Below are positions 5,892 to 13,030 of a stretch of 13,030 nt of DNA, one piece after another. Source of the stretch: DASVLX01 sp035552275 (GTDB lineage Bacteria > Actinomycetota > Actinomycetes > Mycobacteriales > Pseudonocardiaceae). A program made the position numbers and the translations under genes. The stretch covers positions 1 to 13,030 of the forward strand of contig DASZLR010000059.1 in the NCBI GenBank assembly GCA_035552275.1. The letters are read 5' to 3'. Every line of letters begins with the position of its first letter. Position 1 is the first letter of the stretch. Under the pieces are notes generated by a model. That model saw only the letters and a program-made list of their open reading frames with translations, made no database searches and was not told where the DNA came from.

Positions 5892-7312
5892 GTTCTCCGG
5901 GTGGACTGCGCGCGGGTCTACGAACAACGTCGCTGCGGCGGCGGGTGACGGTGACCGCGCTCGCGGTGCTGGCGCTGATGCTGTTCGGTGTGGTGCTCAC
6001 CGTGGACGCGGTGTTCCCGGTGTACGCCCGCAAAGATCTGTCAGCCCTGCTCACCACCCACGCGCTCCAGGCCCAGGAGTTCGCCCGGCAGGGCGACACG
6101 CCGGATGTCCTGGTCACCGAGCTGGACAACCAGGGCGTGCGGGCCCGGCTGGTGATGCCCGACGGCACCGTCTACGGCAGCCTCGCGACCCGGCTCGCGA
6201 CCACCGGCACCACCATGACGCACACCACCACACTCAACGGCCCCGGCCCGTACCGGGGCGCGATGCTCACGCTGTCCGCCGACACCTCGACGGTCACCAC
6301 CGCGCAACAGCGGCTGCGCAAGATCCTGCTGCTGACCGCGTTGGGCGCCGTGGTGCTGACGGCCGTCGCGCTGGTGGCGACGGTTCGGTTCGCACTGGCG
6401 CCATTGGAGGCGATGGCCCGGCTGGCCCGGTCGATCGCCGGTGGCGACCGGGGCTGGCGGCTGTCGCCGACCCGCACCGACACCGAGCTGGGCCGCACCG
6501 CCGCCGCGTTCGACGACATGCTGGACGCGTTGGAGGGCGCGGAACAGCAGGCCAAGGCGGCCGCGGACCGAATGAGACGGTTCGTCGCCGACGCCGCGCA
6601 CGAGCTGCGCACCCCGATCGCCGGCGTTCAGGCCGTCGCCGAAGCCGTGCTGCAACAGGGTCCCGAGGCCGATCCGGAGGAACGCGAACGGCTGCACCTG
6701 TTGCTGGTCCGCGAGTCGCGCCGGGCCGGGCAGCTGATCGACGACCTGCTCGACCTGGCCCGCATCGACGCCGGTATCGAGCTGCACCACGGTCCGGTCG
6801 ACCTGCGGGCGCTGGCCGAGACCGAGGCCGCCCGCGCCCGGCTACTCGCGCCGGGGCTGACCGTGGACGTCGATGGCCCGCCGCTGGTGGTGCAGGCCGA
6901 CGCGGCCCGGATCACCCAGATCCTGGCCAACCTGATGGACAACGCCCGGCAGGCCGTCAGCGATCCAGCGGGCGGCAGCGACGGCCGGATCAGCGTGTGG
7001 ATCGGCCAGTCCGGCACGTTCGCCGAGCTGGTGGTGGCCGATGACGGTCCCGGCGTGCCGGCGGCCGACCGGGAACGGATCTTCGATCGGCTGGTGCGCT
7101 TGGACGACGCCCGAGATCGCCGGTCCGGCGGCTCCGGCCTGGGCCTGGCCATCGCCCGGGGTTTCGCTCGCGCGCACGGCGGCGACCTGACCTGCGAGCC
7201 GCCGGTCCAGCGCGGCGCGGTGTTCCGACTGCGCCTGCCGACGGCATCCCAACCCACGGTCGCGGTGCCCACCGTCCCAATCGCGCCCGTCCAACCGACG
7301 CCCGGCAGATAA
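5888..7312 (+). CDS. Membrane sensor histidine kinase
   Basis: This is a 474-aa kinase partner of the preceding regulator. TM1 spans about residues 20-44. An extracytoplasmic sensor of about 100 residues follows, ending in a stretch rich in Thr (ATTGTTMTHTTT). TM2 is about 146-168, then a HAMP domain (about 168-222). The dimerisation/phosphoacceptor helix has H238 in DAAHELRTP. The ATPase domain shows the N box (LANLMDNARQAV), the DDGPGVP G1 box (about 385-391) and the G2 box GGSGLGLAIARG. A Pro/Val/Thr-rich tail of about 25 residues ends the protein. The GTG start at 5888 lies in a GTGA overlap with the regulator TGA, giving coupled translation. The ligand is unknown: the sensor domain shows no motif I can name. 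The stop codon lies inside the first copy of a 12-bp tandem repeat. Confidence 0.95.
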   Translation: MSSPGGLRAGLRTTSLRRRVTVTALAVLALMLFGVVLTVDAVFPVYARKDLSALLTTHALQAQEFARQGDTPDVLVTELDNQGVRARLVMPDGTVYGSLATRLATTGTTMTHTTTLNGPGPYRGAMLTLSADTSTVTTAQQRLRKILLLTALGAVVLTAVALVATVRFALAPLEAMARLARSIAGGDRGWRLSPTRTDTELGRTAAAFDDMLDALEGAEQQAKAAADRMRRFVADAAHELRTPIAGVQAVAEAVLQQGPEADPEERERLHLLLVRESRRAGQLIDDLLDLARIDAGIELHHGPVDLRALAETEAARARLLAPGLTVDVDGPPLVVQADAARITQILANLMDNARQAVSDPAGGSDGRISVWIGQSGTFAELVVADDGPGVPAADRERIFDRLVRLDDARDRRSGGSGLGLAIARGFARAHGGDLTCEPPVQRGAVFRLRLPTASQPTVAVPTVPIAPVQPTPGR

Positions 7313-7329
7313 CGGACCAGATAACGGCC
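7306..7329. repeat. 12-bp tandem repeat at the kinase stop codon
   Basis: CAGATAACGGAC (7306-7317) is followed directly by CAGATAACGGCC (7318-7329), 11 of 12 bases identical. The first copy carries the kinase TAA. The pair lies 47-70 bp upstream of the GTG at 7376 and 35 bp before its -10. It could be a recent duplication or a regulator site for the downstream gene. Confidence 0.55.
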
Positions 7330-7345
7330 TGCTCATGGCCGGTCC
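7314..7345 (+). other. Possible weak hairpin after the kinase gene
   Basis: GGACC (7314-7318) can pair with GGTCC (7341-7345) and GGCC (7326-7329) with GGCC (7337-7340), leaving a seven-base bulge on one side and a seven-base loop. There is no T-tract. It may act as a weak terminator between the kinase and the next gene, but the support is thin. Confidence 0.2.
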
Positions 7346-7363
7346 ACTCGGGAACCGACCGGC

Positions 7364-7369
7364 TATTAT
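7364..7369 (+). promoter_or_regulatory. -10 element of a leaderless promoter
   Basis: TATTAT, close to the consensus TANNNT/TATAAT, ends 6 nt before the GTG at 7376 in sequence that is otherwise GC-rich. The expected transcription start coincides with the GTG, and no ribosome site precedes it. No good -35 was found. Confidence 0.6.
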
Positions 7370-7375
7370 GCTCCG

Positions 7376-7930
7376 GTGCCGCTATCACACCGCCGTGCGG
7401 CGTCAGCGTTGGGCTGGCACGGCCTGGTCGTCCCCGACGTGGGCATGCTCGGGCACCGGGTGTCCGCCGTGGTCCGGGTTCGTGCGGACGTGGACCGCTG
7501 GCGTCGGGCCAACGGCTGGCCGCCGCACCCCGATCCGTCCTGGTTCCGCACCTGGTTCTCCCCCGGCCCGCCGGACCGGTCCCCGCTGCCGGCGGTCGAC
7601 CTGGTCGGCATCCTGGTGGACGACACCGAGGCCGAGCACGCGCTGAACGCCTGCGGCACGCTGATCAGCATGGCCCCGTGCGCGGCGGTGCTGGCCGACA
7701 GCGGCGATCTGTGGCCGCTCAACGAGCTTGACTACTACGGCGTCGGCGTGGTGATCGCGGACGAGGAGTCCGCCCGGGTGGTGGTGCCGCCGGAGGACCG
7801 GGCCAACGAGTTCGGCCCGTCGCTGTACGGCCGGTGGCTGCGCGAGGTCCTCTACGACCGGGTGCTGCGCGGCGCCTACGAGACCGCCAAAGCCGAAGAA
7901 TCTAGCGACTGCCCGCCAGGCGGTCGGTGA
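7376..7930 (+). CDS. Uncharacterised 184-aa protein
   Basis: I do not recognise this protein. It is soluble, with no signal peptide or TM segment. It is rich in Trp, Pro and acidic residues (NGWPPHPDPSWFRTWFSPGPPD, residues 46-67). Its hydrophobic core strands (VDLVGILVDDT, CAAVLADSGDLWPL, YYGVGVVIAD) suggest a small alpha/beta fold. Third-position GC matches the surroundings, which supports real coding. The GTG start at 7376 is chosen because a TATTAT -10 ends 6 nt before it. It follows the two-component genes by 63 bp on the same strand but has its own promoter. Its last 29 bases overlap the convergent hisS 3' end, so the C-terminal SSDCPPGGR is read from DNA that also encodes the HisRS C terminus. 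It could be a target of the two-component system through the tandem repeat at 7306-7329; this is inference. Confidence 0.8.
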   Translation: MPLSHRRAASALGWHGLVVPDVGMLGHRVSAVVRVRADVDRWRRANGWPPHPDPSWFRTWFSPGPPDRSPLPAVDLVGILVDDTEAEHALNACGTLISMAPCAAVLADSGDLWPLNELDYYGVGVVIADEESARVVVPPEDRANEFGPSLYGRWLREVLYDRVLRGAYETAKAEESSDCPPGGR

Positions 7931-9197
7931 TCCGGCCAGTCACGCTGGCCAGCGGCACTCGGTCCTGCTCGCCGGAGCCCATATCCCGCACGGTGACCAC
8001 GCCCTCGGCCTGCTCGTCCGGCCCGTACAGCAGCACGAATCGGGCGTGCTGCTCGTTGGCCCAGCGCATCTGCTTGGCCAGCTTGCCGGACGCGCCCAGG
8101 TAGACGCCGACCCGCAGCCCGGCCGCGCGCAGCCGACCGGCCAACTGGGCCAGTTCCGCCTCCGCGCCGAGCACGGTGATCGCCACGTCCAGCCCGCCCG
8201 AGTCGGTCTCCTCGGTCTCCCGGCTGGCCAGAATTCGCTCGATGCCGATCGACCCGCCGACCGCCGGCACGTCCGGTCCGCCGAGCGCGGCGACCAGGCC
8301 GTCGTAGCGGCCGCCGGACGCGATCGATCCCGGATAGCCCGGCGCGACGACCTCGAAGATCGGCCCGGTGTAGTAGTCCAGCCCGCGCACCATCCGGGGG
8401 GTGAACGCGACCGGCAGCCCGGCGGTCAGCGCCACCAGATTGTCCACTTCGGACAGTCCGGTTCGGCCTGTTTCGGCGCCGTCGAGCTGCTTGCGGACCC
8501 GGTCGGTGTCCTCGGCGGTCAGGTCGGCGACCAGCGCGGTCGCGGTGGGGGTGTCCAGGCCGCGGCCGGCCAGTTCGGCGACCACCGCGTCGGCGTCGAG
8601 TTTGTCCAGCTTGTCCAGGGTGATCAGCACCCGGCCGCCGAGTTCGGCCGGCACGCCGTAGGCGTCCAGCAGGCCGTGCAGCGCCTTCCGCGAGTTGATC
8701 TCGAACCGGAAGCCCTCGATGCCCAGCGCCGCCAGGGCGTCGTGGATGGCCCACAGCACTTCGGCGTCGGCCATCGGCGAGGAGGACCCGACGGTGTCCA
8801 CATCGCACTGGGTGAACTCGCGGAACCGGCCCCGGCCCGGCCGGTCCGCCCGCCAGACCAGGCCCAGCGCGTATCGCTTGTACGGGGTGGGCAGCCGGTT
8901 GCCGTAGGTGGCCACCACGCGCGCCAGCGGCACGGTCAGGTCGTAGCGCAGCGCCAGGTCGGCATCGCCGCTGGCCTCGTGCTCGCCCCGGCGGAGGATC
9001 TTGAAGATGAGCTTGTCGCCCTCGTCGCCGTACTTGCCGGTGAGGGTGTCCAGCCGCTCGAACGCCGGAGTCTGCAACGGATCGAAGCCGTAGCGTTCGA
9101 ACACGTCCCGCACCACGGCGAACGCGTGCTCCCGGCGGCGGACGTCCGCGGCCAGGAAGTCACGGGTGCCCGAGGGTGGCTCGACGGCCTGCGCCAT
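7902..9197 (-). CDS. hisS: Histidyl-tRNA synthetase, eukaryote-like type
   Basis: This 431-aa class II aminoacyl-tRNA synthetase charges tRNA-His. Motifs: LRYDLTVP (83-90), motif 2 (VWRADRPGRGRFREFTQ, 114-130), the HisA motif RGLDYYTG (271-278), HisB ASGGRYDGL (293-301), motif 3 GGSIGIERI (314-322), and an anticodon-binding domain (about 337-430). LTGKYGDEGDKLIFK, LRYDLTVP and REFTQCDVDTVG match the eukaryote-like branch. The usual bacterial enzyme has LRPEGT and a QFHQ-type motif 2. The ATG at 9197 is chosen because GGAGAGG lies 9 nt upstream (9213-9207); the ATG at 9227 would put that site inside the gene. It follows the helicase-nuclease gene by 52 nt and may be co-transcribed. Its 3' end overlaps the convergent 7376 gene by 29 bp. 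Whether the genome also has a standard hisS cannot be seen. Confidence 0.95.
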   Translation of the reverse strand: MAQAVEPPSGTRDFLAADVRRREHAFAVVRDVFERYGFDPLQTPAFERLDTLTGKYGDEGDKLIFKILRRGEHEASGDADLALRYDLTVPLARVVATYGNRLPTPYKRYALGLVWRADRPGRGRFREFTQCDVDTVGSSSPMADAEVLWAIHDALAALGIEGFRFEINSRKALHGLLDAYGVPAELGGRVLITLDKLDKLDADAVVAELAGRGLDTPTATALVADLTAEDTDRVRKQLDGAETGRTGLSEVDNLVALTAGLPVAFTPRMVRGLDYYTGPIFEVVAPGYPGSIASGGRYDGLVAALGGPDVPAVGGSIGIERILASRETEETDSGGLDVAITVLGAEAELAQLAGRLRAAGLRVGVYLGASGKLAKQMRWANEQHARFVLLYGPDEQAEGVVTVRDMGSGEQDRVPLASVTGRITDRLAGSR

Positions 9198-9206
9198 GAA
9201 AACAGT

Positions 9207-9213
9207 CCTCTCC
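9207..9213 (-). promoter_or_regulatory. Ribosome binding site deciding the hisS start
   Basis: GGAGAGG on the minus strand lies 9 nt before the ATG at 9197. It selects this start over the in-frame ATG at 9227. It is one of the few clear Shine-Dalgarno sites in the window. Confidence 0.7.
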
Positions 9214-9249
9214 GGTATTTCCCCCATTGTCCCTGACCGGGTCCAGCCG

Positions 9250-12200
9250 TTATGCGACCGGGACCGCCGAGATCAGCGCCCGCAGGCCGTCGGCGTCCAA
9301 CAGGTCCGTCGGCCGCAGCGTGCGATCCGGTGCCACATAATGGAAAGCGGCCCGAACGGCCGACACCTCGCAACCGGCCAGCGCGGCCCAGGCCAGCCGG
9401 TACGCGGCCAACTGCACGGCCAGCGCGGGCAGCTTGCCGTCGTCGGGCAGCTTGCCGGTCTTCCAGTCCACCACCGTCCAGCCGCCGTCCGGGTCGGCGA
9501 ACACCGCGTCCATCCGGCCGCGCACGGTCACCCCGGCGATCTCGGTCTCGAACGGAACCTCGACGTCGTGCGGCTGCCGGCGCGACCAGTCACTGGCCAG
9601 GAACGCCTCGCGCAGCGCGGGCAGCTGATCGTCGGGCGCGGCGCCCTCGTCGGCGGCGCCGGGCAGTTCGTCCACGTCGAGCAGCCGACCGGCGGCGAAC
9701 CGCTGTTCCAGCCAGGCGTGGAAGGCGGTGCCGCGCCGGGTGACCGGATTCGGCGGGAACGGCAGCGGCCGGCGCAACCGGCGGGCCAGGCCGTCCGGAT
9801 CGTCGGCCAACTCCACCAACTGGCTGACGGTCAGGTGCTCGGGCAGCCGAACCTGCTCGACGCGCCGGCCGGCCGCCGCACGCTCGGCCAGCAGCACATC
9901 CACGTCCCGCGCCCAGCCGTCCGGATCTTCTTCGGGATCTAGGTCCGCCGGCGGGGATTCCAGCGCGGCGAGCACCAATCGCGCGCCCTCGGCGACGGCG
10001 TCCCGGCGGCCGGGCAGCGGATCGGCCGGCCACTGCACGGACCGGGCGTTCTCGGTCAGCGGATTCCCACCGGTGGGCTCGTCGGCCCAGTGCTCGATCA
10101 CGCCGATGTCCGGCTGGGCCTCGATCGCCGCGTGCACCTCGGTGAACAGCCGCGACGGCCCGCGCGGCTTCCCGCCGGACTCGCCCCACCAGTGCCCGGA
10201 CACCAGCAGGCTGCGCTCCGACCGGGTGAGCGCGACATACAGCAGCCGGCGTTCCTCGGCGAGTCGCCGATCCTCGAACTCCTCGGCGTGCTCGGCCATC
10301 GCCCGCTCGATTTCCCTGCGGTCCCAGTCATCCTGGACGCGCAACACCGGCAGGTCCTCGGCGTCGCCGCGCAGCGACGCGGGCAGCTCGGTCGCGGTCC
10401 TCAGCCAGCAGGATGTCTTGGCGGTGCCCGGAAACACCGCCTTGGCCAGATGTGGCACGGCCACCACCTGCCATTCCAGGCCCTTGGCGGCGTGCACGGT
10501 GAGCACCTGCACCCGATCCTCGGCGACCTCGACCTCACCGGGCTCCAGGCCGTCCTCGGCGCGCTCGGCGACGGCCAGGTAGTCCAGCAACGATGGCAGC
10601 GTCGCGGACGGGCTGGCGGTGGCGAAATCGGTGACCACATCGGCGAACGCGTCCAGGTGGGCACGGCCGATCGCGCCCGGCCGCGCCATCACCTCGATGT
10701 CCAGCAACAGCGCGCGTTCCACGTCCGCGACCAGCTCCGGCAACGGCACGTCCAGCCGGCGGCGCAGGCCGGCGAGTTCGGCGCCCAGCGCGCGGATGCG
10801 CCGGTGACCGTCGGCCGAGTAGCGGCGCGGATCGCCCGGATCGTCCAGCGCGTCCGCCAGTCCGGCCTGCTCGGCGTGCTCGTTGGGTGAGGTAGGCGCG
10901 CCGCCCGTCAGTTCGTTGGCCCGCCGCCACAACGCGGCCAGATCGGCCGCGCCCAGCCGCCAGCGCGCGCCGGTGAGCAGCCGCATCGCGGCCGTGCCGG
11001 CAAGCGGATCGACCAGCAGCCGGAGCACGCTGACCAGGTCGCGCACCTCCGGCTCGGTGAGCAGGCCGCCGAGCCCGACGACCTCCACCGGCAGGCCCCG
11101 GACGCGCAGCGCCTGGGCGAGATCGGCCATGTCGGCGCGGCGGCGCACCAGCACCGCGGTGGTCGGCGGCCGGCCCTCGCGCTGTTGCTGGTCATGCCAT
11201 CGCTGGGCGACCGCGTCGGCCAGCCAGTCCCGTTCGACCCGAATGTCGGCCAGCAGCGCGATCCGCACGTCGCCGGCCGGCGCGCCGGTGCGCGAGCGCA
11301 GGTCGTCCACGTCCAGGCCGGCTTCGCGCAGCGGCGCCGCGACGGCGTTGGCCAGCGAGAGGATCTCGGGCGGGTTGCGGAAACTGGTCAACAGCCCGAA
11401 CCGGCGGGCTGGCCCGTCCTCGCCTGGGAAGTCGGTGGCGAACCGGGGCAGGTTGGCCGCGCTCGCGCCGCGCCAGCCATAGATCGCCTGGGCGGGATCA
11501 CCGACCGAGGTGACGGGAAGCCGTTGTCCCGCACCGAAAAGCGCGCGAAGCAGCACCCGCTGGGCGTGCCCGGTGTCCTGGTACTCGTCCAGCAGCACCG
11601 CGCCGTAGCGGTCCCGCTCCCCGGCCGCGACCTCGTCATGGGTGACGGCGAGGGTGGCCGCCAGCGACATCTGGTCGGCGAAGTCGAGGACGCCCAGCCG
11701 CCGTTTCGCCTGCGCGTAACTGTCCAGCAGCGGCAGGAGCGCCAGCCGATACCGTTGCGCGGCAAGGATTCGCTGCGTGTCCTGGGACAACCTCTCGGTC
11801 TGGCGCTTGGCGCGCGGCGCGGATTCAATCAGTCGGCACAGCCATTCCGCGTGCCCGCCCAACGTGTCCTGGGACACCAGGTGTTCGGCGAGTTCGCCGG
11901 CCAGCGCCAGCACGTCCGCCGTGACCGTGGCCGGCACCCGATCGGTGTCCAGATCCTCGGCCCAGCGCGCGACCACCTGGTGCGCGACCTGCCAGGCCGC
12001 GGTTTCGGTGAGCAGCCGCGCGCCCGGCTCGACCGGCAGCCGAAGGCCGTGCTCGGCCACGATTCGGCCGGCGTAGGCGTGATAGGTCAGGATTGTCGGC
12101 TCACCGGCGAGGACGTCGGCCTGGCCAGTCATCAACGATCCGGCGAGCGACGATCCGGCCAGCCGGCGCAGCCGGGCGCGCACCCGCTCGGCGAGCTGCC

Positions 12201-12420
12201 GGGCGGCCTTGCGGGTGAAGGTCAGGCCCAGCACCCGTTCCGGCGTGGCCAATCCGTTGGCCACCAGCCACACCACCCGGGCCGCCATCGTCTCGGTCTT
12301 GCCCGCGCCCGCGCCGGCGACCACCAGCGCCGGAGTGGTGGGCGCGGCGATCACCGCGGCCTGCTCCGCTGTCGGCGTCGGGAGCCCCAGCGCCGCCGCG
12401 ATCTCCGCCGGCCCGATCAC
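9250..12420 (-). CDS. adnB: UvrD-type helicase fused to RecB-type nuclease, AdnB-like
   Basis: This 1056-aa motor-nuclease resects DNA double-strand breaks, in mycobacteria as an AdnA-AdnB heterodimer. SF1A helicase motifs: Q motif (PTAEQ), Walker A AGAGAGKT (K41, T42), LLDEYQD (D278/E279), GDPAQAIYGWRG (307-318), SFRNPPE, VHAAKGLEW, and VALTRSE (motif VI). The C-terminal PD-(D/E)XK nuclease is complete: H901 (GTAFHAWLE), D971 (GRMDAV), D985 and K987 (VVDWKTGK), Q1003 and Y1007 (QLAAY). The Walker A context and the Asp position near 280 fit AdnB better than AdnA, as far as I recall. The GTG start at 12420 overlaps the Fic gene TGA as GTGA. In mycobacteria adnA lies directly upstream; here that place is taken by the Fic gene. 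A stand-alone AddA-like role is the alternative. Confidence 0.85.
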   Translation of the reverse strand: MIGPAEIAAALGLPTPTAEQAAVIAAPTTPALVVAGAGAGKTETMAARVVWLVANGLATPERVLGLTFTRKAARQLAERVRARLRRLAGSSLAGSLMTGQADVLAGEPTILTYHAYAGRIVAEHGLRLPVEPGARLLTETAAWQVAHQVVARWAEDLDTDRVPATVTADVLALAGELAEHLVSQDTLGGHAEWLCRLIESAPRAKRQTERLSQDTQRILAAQRYRLALLPLLDSYAQAKRRLGVLDFADQMSLAATLAVTHDEVAAGERDRYGAVLLDEYQDTGHAQRVLLRALFGAGQRLPVTSVGDPAQAIYGWRGASAANLPRFATDFPGEDGPARRFGLLTSFRNPPEILSLANAVAAPLREAGLDVDDLRSRTGAPAGDVRIALLADIRVERDWLADAVAQRWHDQQQREGRPPTTAVLVRRRADMADLAQALRVRGLPVEVVGLGGLLTEPEVRDLVSVLRLLVDPLAGTAAMRLLTGARWRLGAADLAALWRRANELTGGAPTSPNEHAEQAGLADALDDPGDPRRYSADGHRRIRALGAELAGLRRRLDVPLPELVADVERALLLDIEVMARPGAIGRAHLDAFADVVTDFATASPSATLPSLLDYLAVAERAEDGLEPGEVEVAEDRVQVLTVHAAKGLEWQVVAVPHLAKAVFPGTAKTSCWLRTATELPASLRGDAEDLPVLRVQDDWDRREIERAMAEHAEEFEDRRLAEERRLLYVALTRSERSLLVSGHWWGESGGKPRGPSRLFTEVHAAIEAQPDIGVIEHWADEPTGGNPLTENARSVQWPADPLPGRRDAVAEGARLVLAALESPPADLDPEEDPDGWARDVDVLLAERAAAGRRVEQVRLPEHLTVSQLVELADDPDGLARRLRRPLPFPPNPVTRRGTAFHAWLEQRFAAGRLLDVDELPGAADEGAAPDDQLPALREAFLASDWSRRQPHDVEVPFETEIAGVTVRGRMDAVFADPDGGWTVVDWKTGKLPDDGKLPALAVQLAAYRLAWAALAGCEVSAVRAAFHYVAPDRTLRPTDLLDADGLRALISAVPVA

Positions 12421-13030
12421 GCGACCTCCCGATACGGATCGCCGTCGACCGGAGACTCCTGGTTGATCCGGGTCGCGATGTCCGCTGACAACTGCCGCAG
12501 CCGCACCGACGTAACGTAGACCCGGCCACGTTTCTCGCCGCGCGACACCAGCAACCCGGCCTGGGTCATCCGGGTGAGATCACGACCAGCGACCACAGTG
12601 GACAGATCATCGGTCAGCTGCCGGTACGTGCTGTTACGCAACGTTCGGCCGGTCAACGCGAAGGCGAGAGGTTGCACGCTGCGCTCGGACAGTCCTGCCG
12701 TACGCGCTTCTTCCTCGGCCATGGTCCAGAACTCGCTCGCCAGCTTGCTGCGCCGGATGATCTCCTGGGTTTGCCGGTAATGCGCGGTCAGGCAGAACCG
12801 AACCCACGGATGCGCGTCCCCTGCTGGATTCCAGGTACCGCCGCCGACTTTCGCCAGCACTTGGTAGTACTCCTGCTGATGCCAGCCCAAGTATTCCTCG
12901 ATCGAGGCGAATTCCAGAGCGGGAAACGTGTCACCACAGGCCAACAACAATGTTTGGAGGCAGCGAGCCATCCGGCCATTGCCATCCTTGAACGGATGGA
13001 TCATCACCAGGTTCAGATGCGCCATCGCGG
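12417..13030 (-). CDS. Fic-domain protein with C-terminal winged helix (5' end outside window)
   Basis: Fic enzymes transfer AMP or another phosphate-containing group from a nucleotide to a hydroxyl on a target protein. The full catalytic motif HPFKDGNGRMAR (12998-12963) matches HxFx(D/E)GNGRxxR with catalytic His, so the enzyme should be active. The N-terminal part, where an inhibitory helix with S/TxxxE(G/N) might sit, is outside the window. After the Fic fold come a helical linker and a probable winged helix (RDLTRMTQAGLLVSRGEKRGRVYV), common in Fic proteins. The frame is open to the window edge. Its TGA overlaps the adnB GTG as GTGA, so the two are probably translated together. GC is about 53-57% in 12901-13020, while the adjacent helicase reaches about 85% in 12301-12360, which suggests later acquisition. 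The target is unknown. It could be a host-protein modifier or a toxin-type Fic. Confidence 0.9.
   Translation of the reverse strand, partial: AMAHLNLVMIHPFKDGNGRMARCLQTLLLACGDTFPALEFASIEEYLGWHQQEYYQVLAKVGGGTWNPAGDAHPWVRFCLTAHYRQTQEIIRRSKLASEFWTMAEEEARTAGLSERSVQPLAFALTGRTLRNSTYRQLTDDLSTVVAGRDLTRMTQAGLLVSRGEKRGRVYVTSVRLRQLSADIATRINQESPVDGDPYREVA

Noticed and set aside
7314..7345. Strong intrinsic terminator after the kinase gene
   Set aside because: The pairing is interrupted by a large one-sided bulge and no T-tract follows, so it is listed only as a weak hairpin.
8046..9236. Plus-strand open frame of 396 codons
   Set aside because: Antisense to hisS, whose motifs are complete. The product is Gly/Arg/Gln-rich without a domain.
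11185..12519. Plus-strand open frame of 444 codons
   Set aside because: Antisense shadow of the helicase domain of the AdnB-like gene.
9250..13030. Fic plus UvrD-type helicase as a new defence system
   Set aside because: The helicase-nuclease fits the housekeeping AdnB family in full domain order. One coupled Fic gene at a window edge is not enough to claim a system; it is kept as a finding to check.

Overview
The window looks like actinomycete chromosome. GC is very high, most starts are GTG, same-strand genes overlap by GTGA, and several starts appear leaderless. The AdnB-type helicase-nuclease points to Actinobacteria, and the overall gene set suggests the Pseudonocardiales or a relative. 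That placement is inference from memory of gene content. No tRNA, rRNA or CRISPR array was seen.

Layout, left to right. (1) 1-3213, minus strand: a three-gene operon of an M16 peptidase with the zinc motif, a second M16 protein without the zinc motif but with the R/Y pair, and the 5' part of nudC (NAD(H) diphosphatase). It is preceded by a -10-like element 6 nt before the first ATG. (2) 3266-3778, minus: a small two-TM protein with a short extracytoplasmic domain, DUF3592-like. (3) 3798 to about 4975: a tnpA-less IS200/IS605-type (IS1341 group) element. Its tnpB has lost an internal segment and is frameshifted. Hairpins lie at both ends, and the right end probably encodes an omega (reRNA) scaffold. 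The element sits between gene (2) and the divergent two-component genes, about 19 bp from the start of (2). (4) 5217-7312, plus: an OmpR-family response regulator and its histidine kinase, coupled by a GTGA overlap. (5) 7376-7930, plus: an unrecognised 184-aa protein with a good leaderless promoter, overlapping the end of hisS by 29 bp in convergent orientation. (6) 7902-13030, minus: a Fic-domain protein (cut by the window edge), a 1056-aa UvrD-type helicase plus RecB-type nuclease (AdnB-like), then a histidyl-tRNA synthetase of the eukaryote-like type.

How the parts may work together. The M16 pair should form one heterodimeric peptidase with a split active site. The helicase-nuclease is a double-strand-break end-processing motor, whose partner AdnA would be expected upstream, outside the window. 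The Fic gene is tightly coupled to it and has visibly lower GC, so it may be an insertion into the adn operon. The two-component system and the small membrane protein originally shared a divergent intergenic region, which the IS element has split.

No clearly new system is demonstrated. The points most worth a second look are the Fic-adnB coupling, the decayed tnpB with a possibly intact reRNA whose guide would read the start of the neighbouring gene, the eukaryote-like HisRS, and two short tandem repeats that may be regulator sites.
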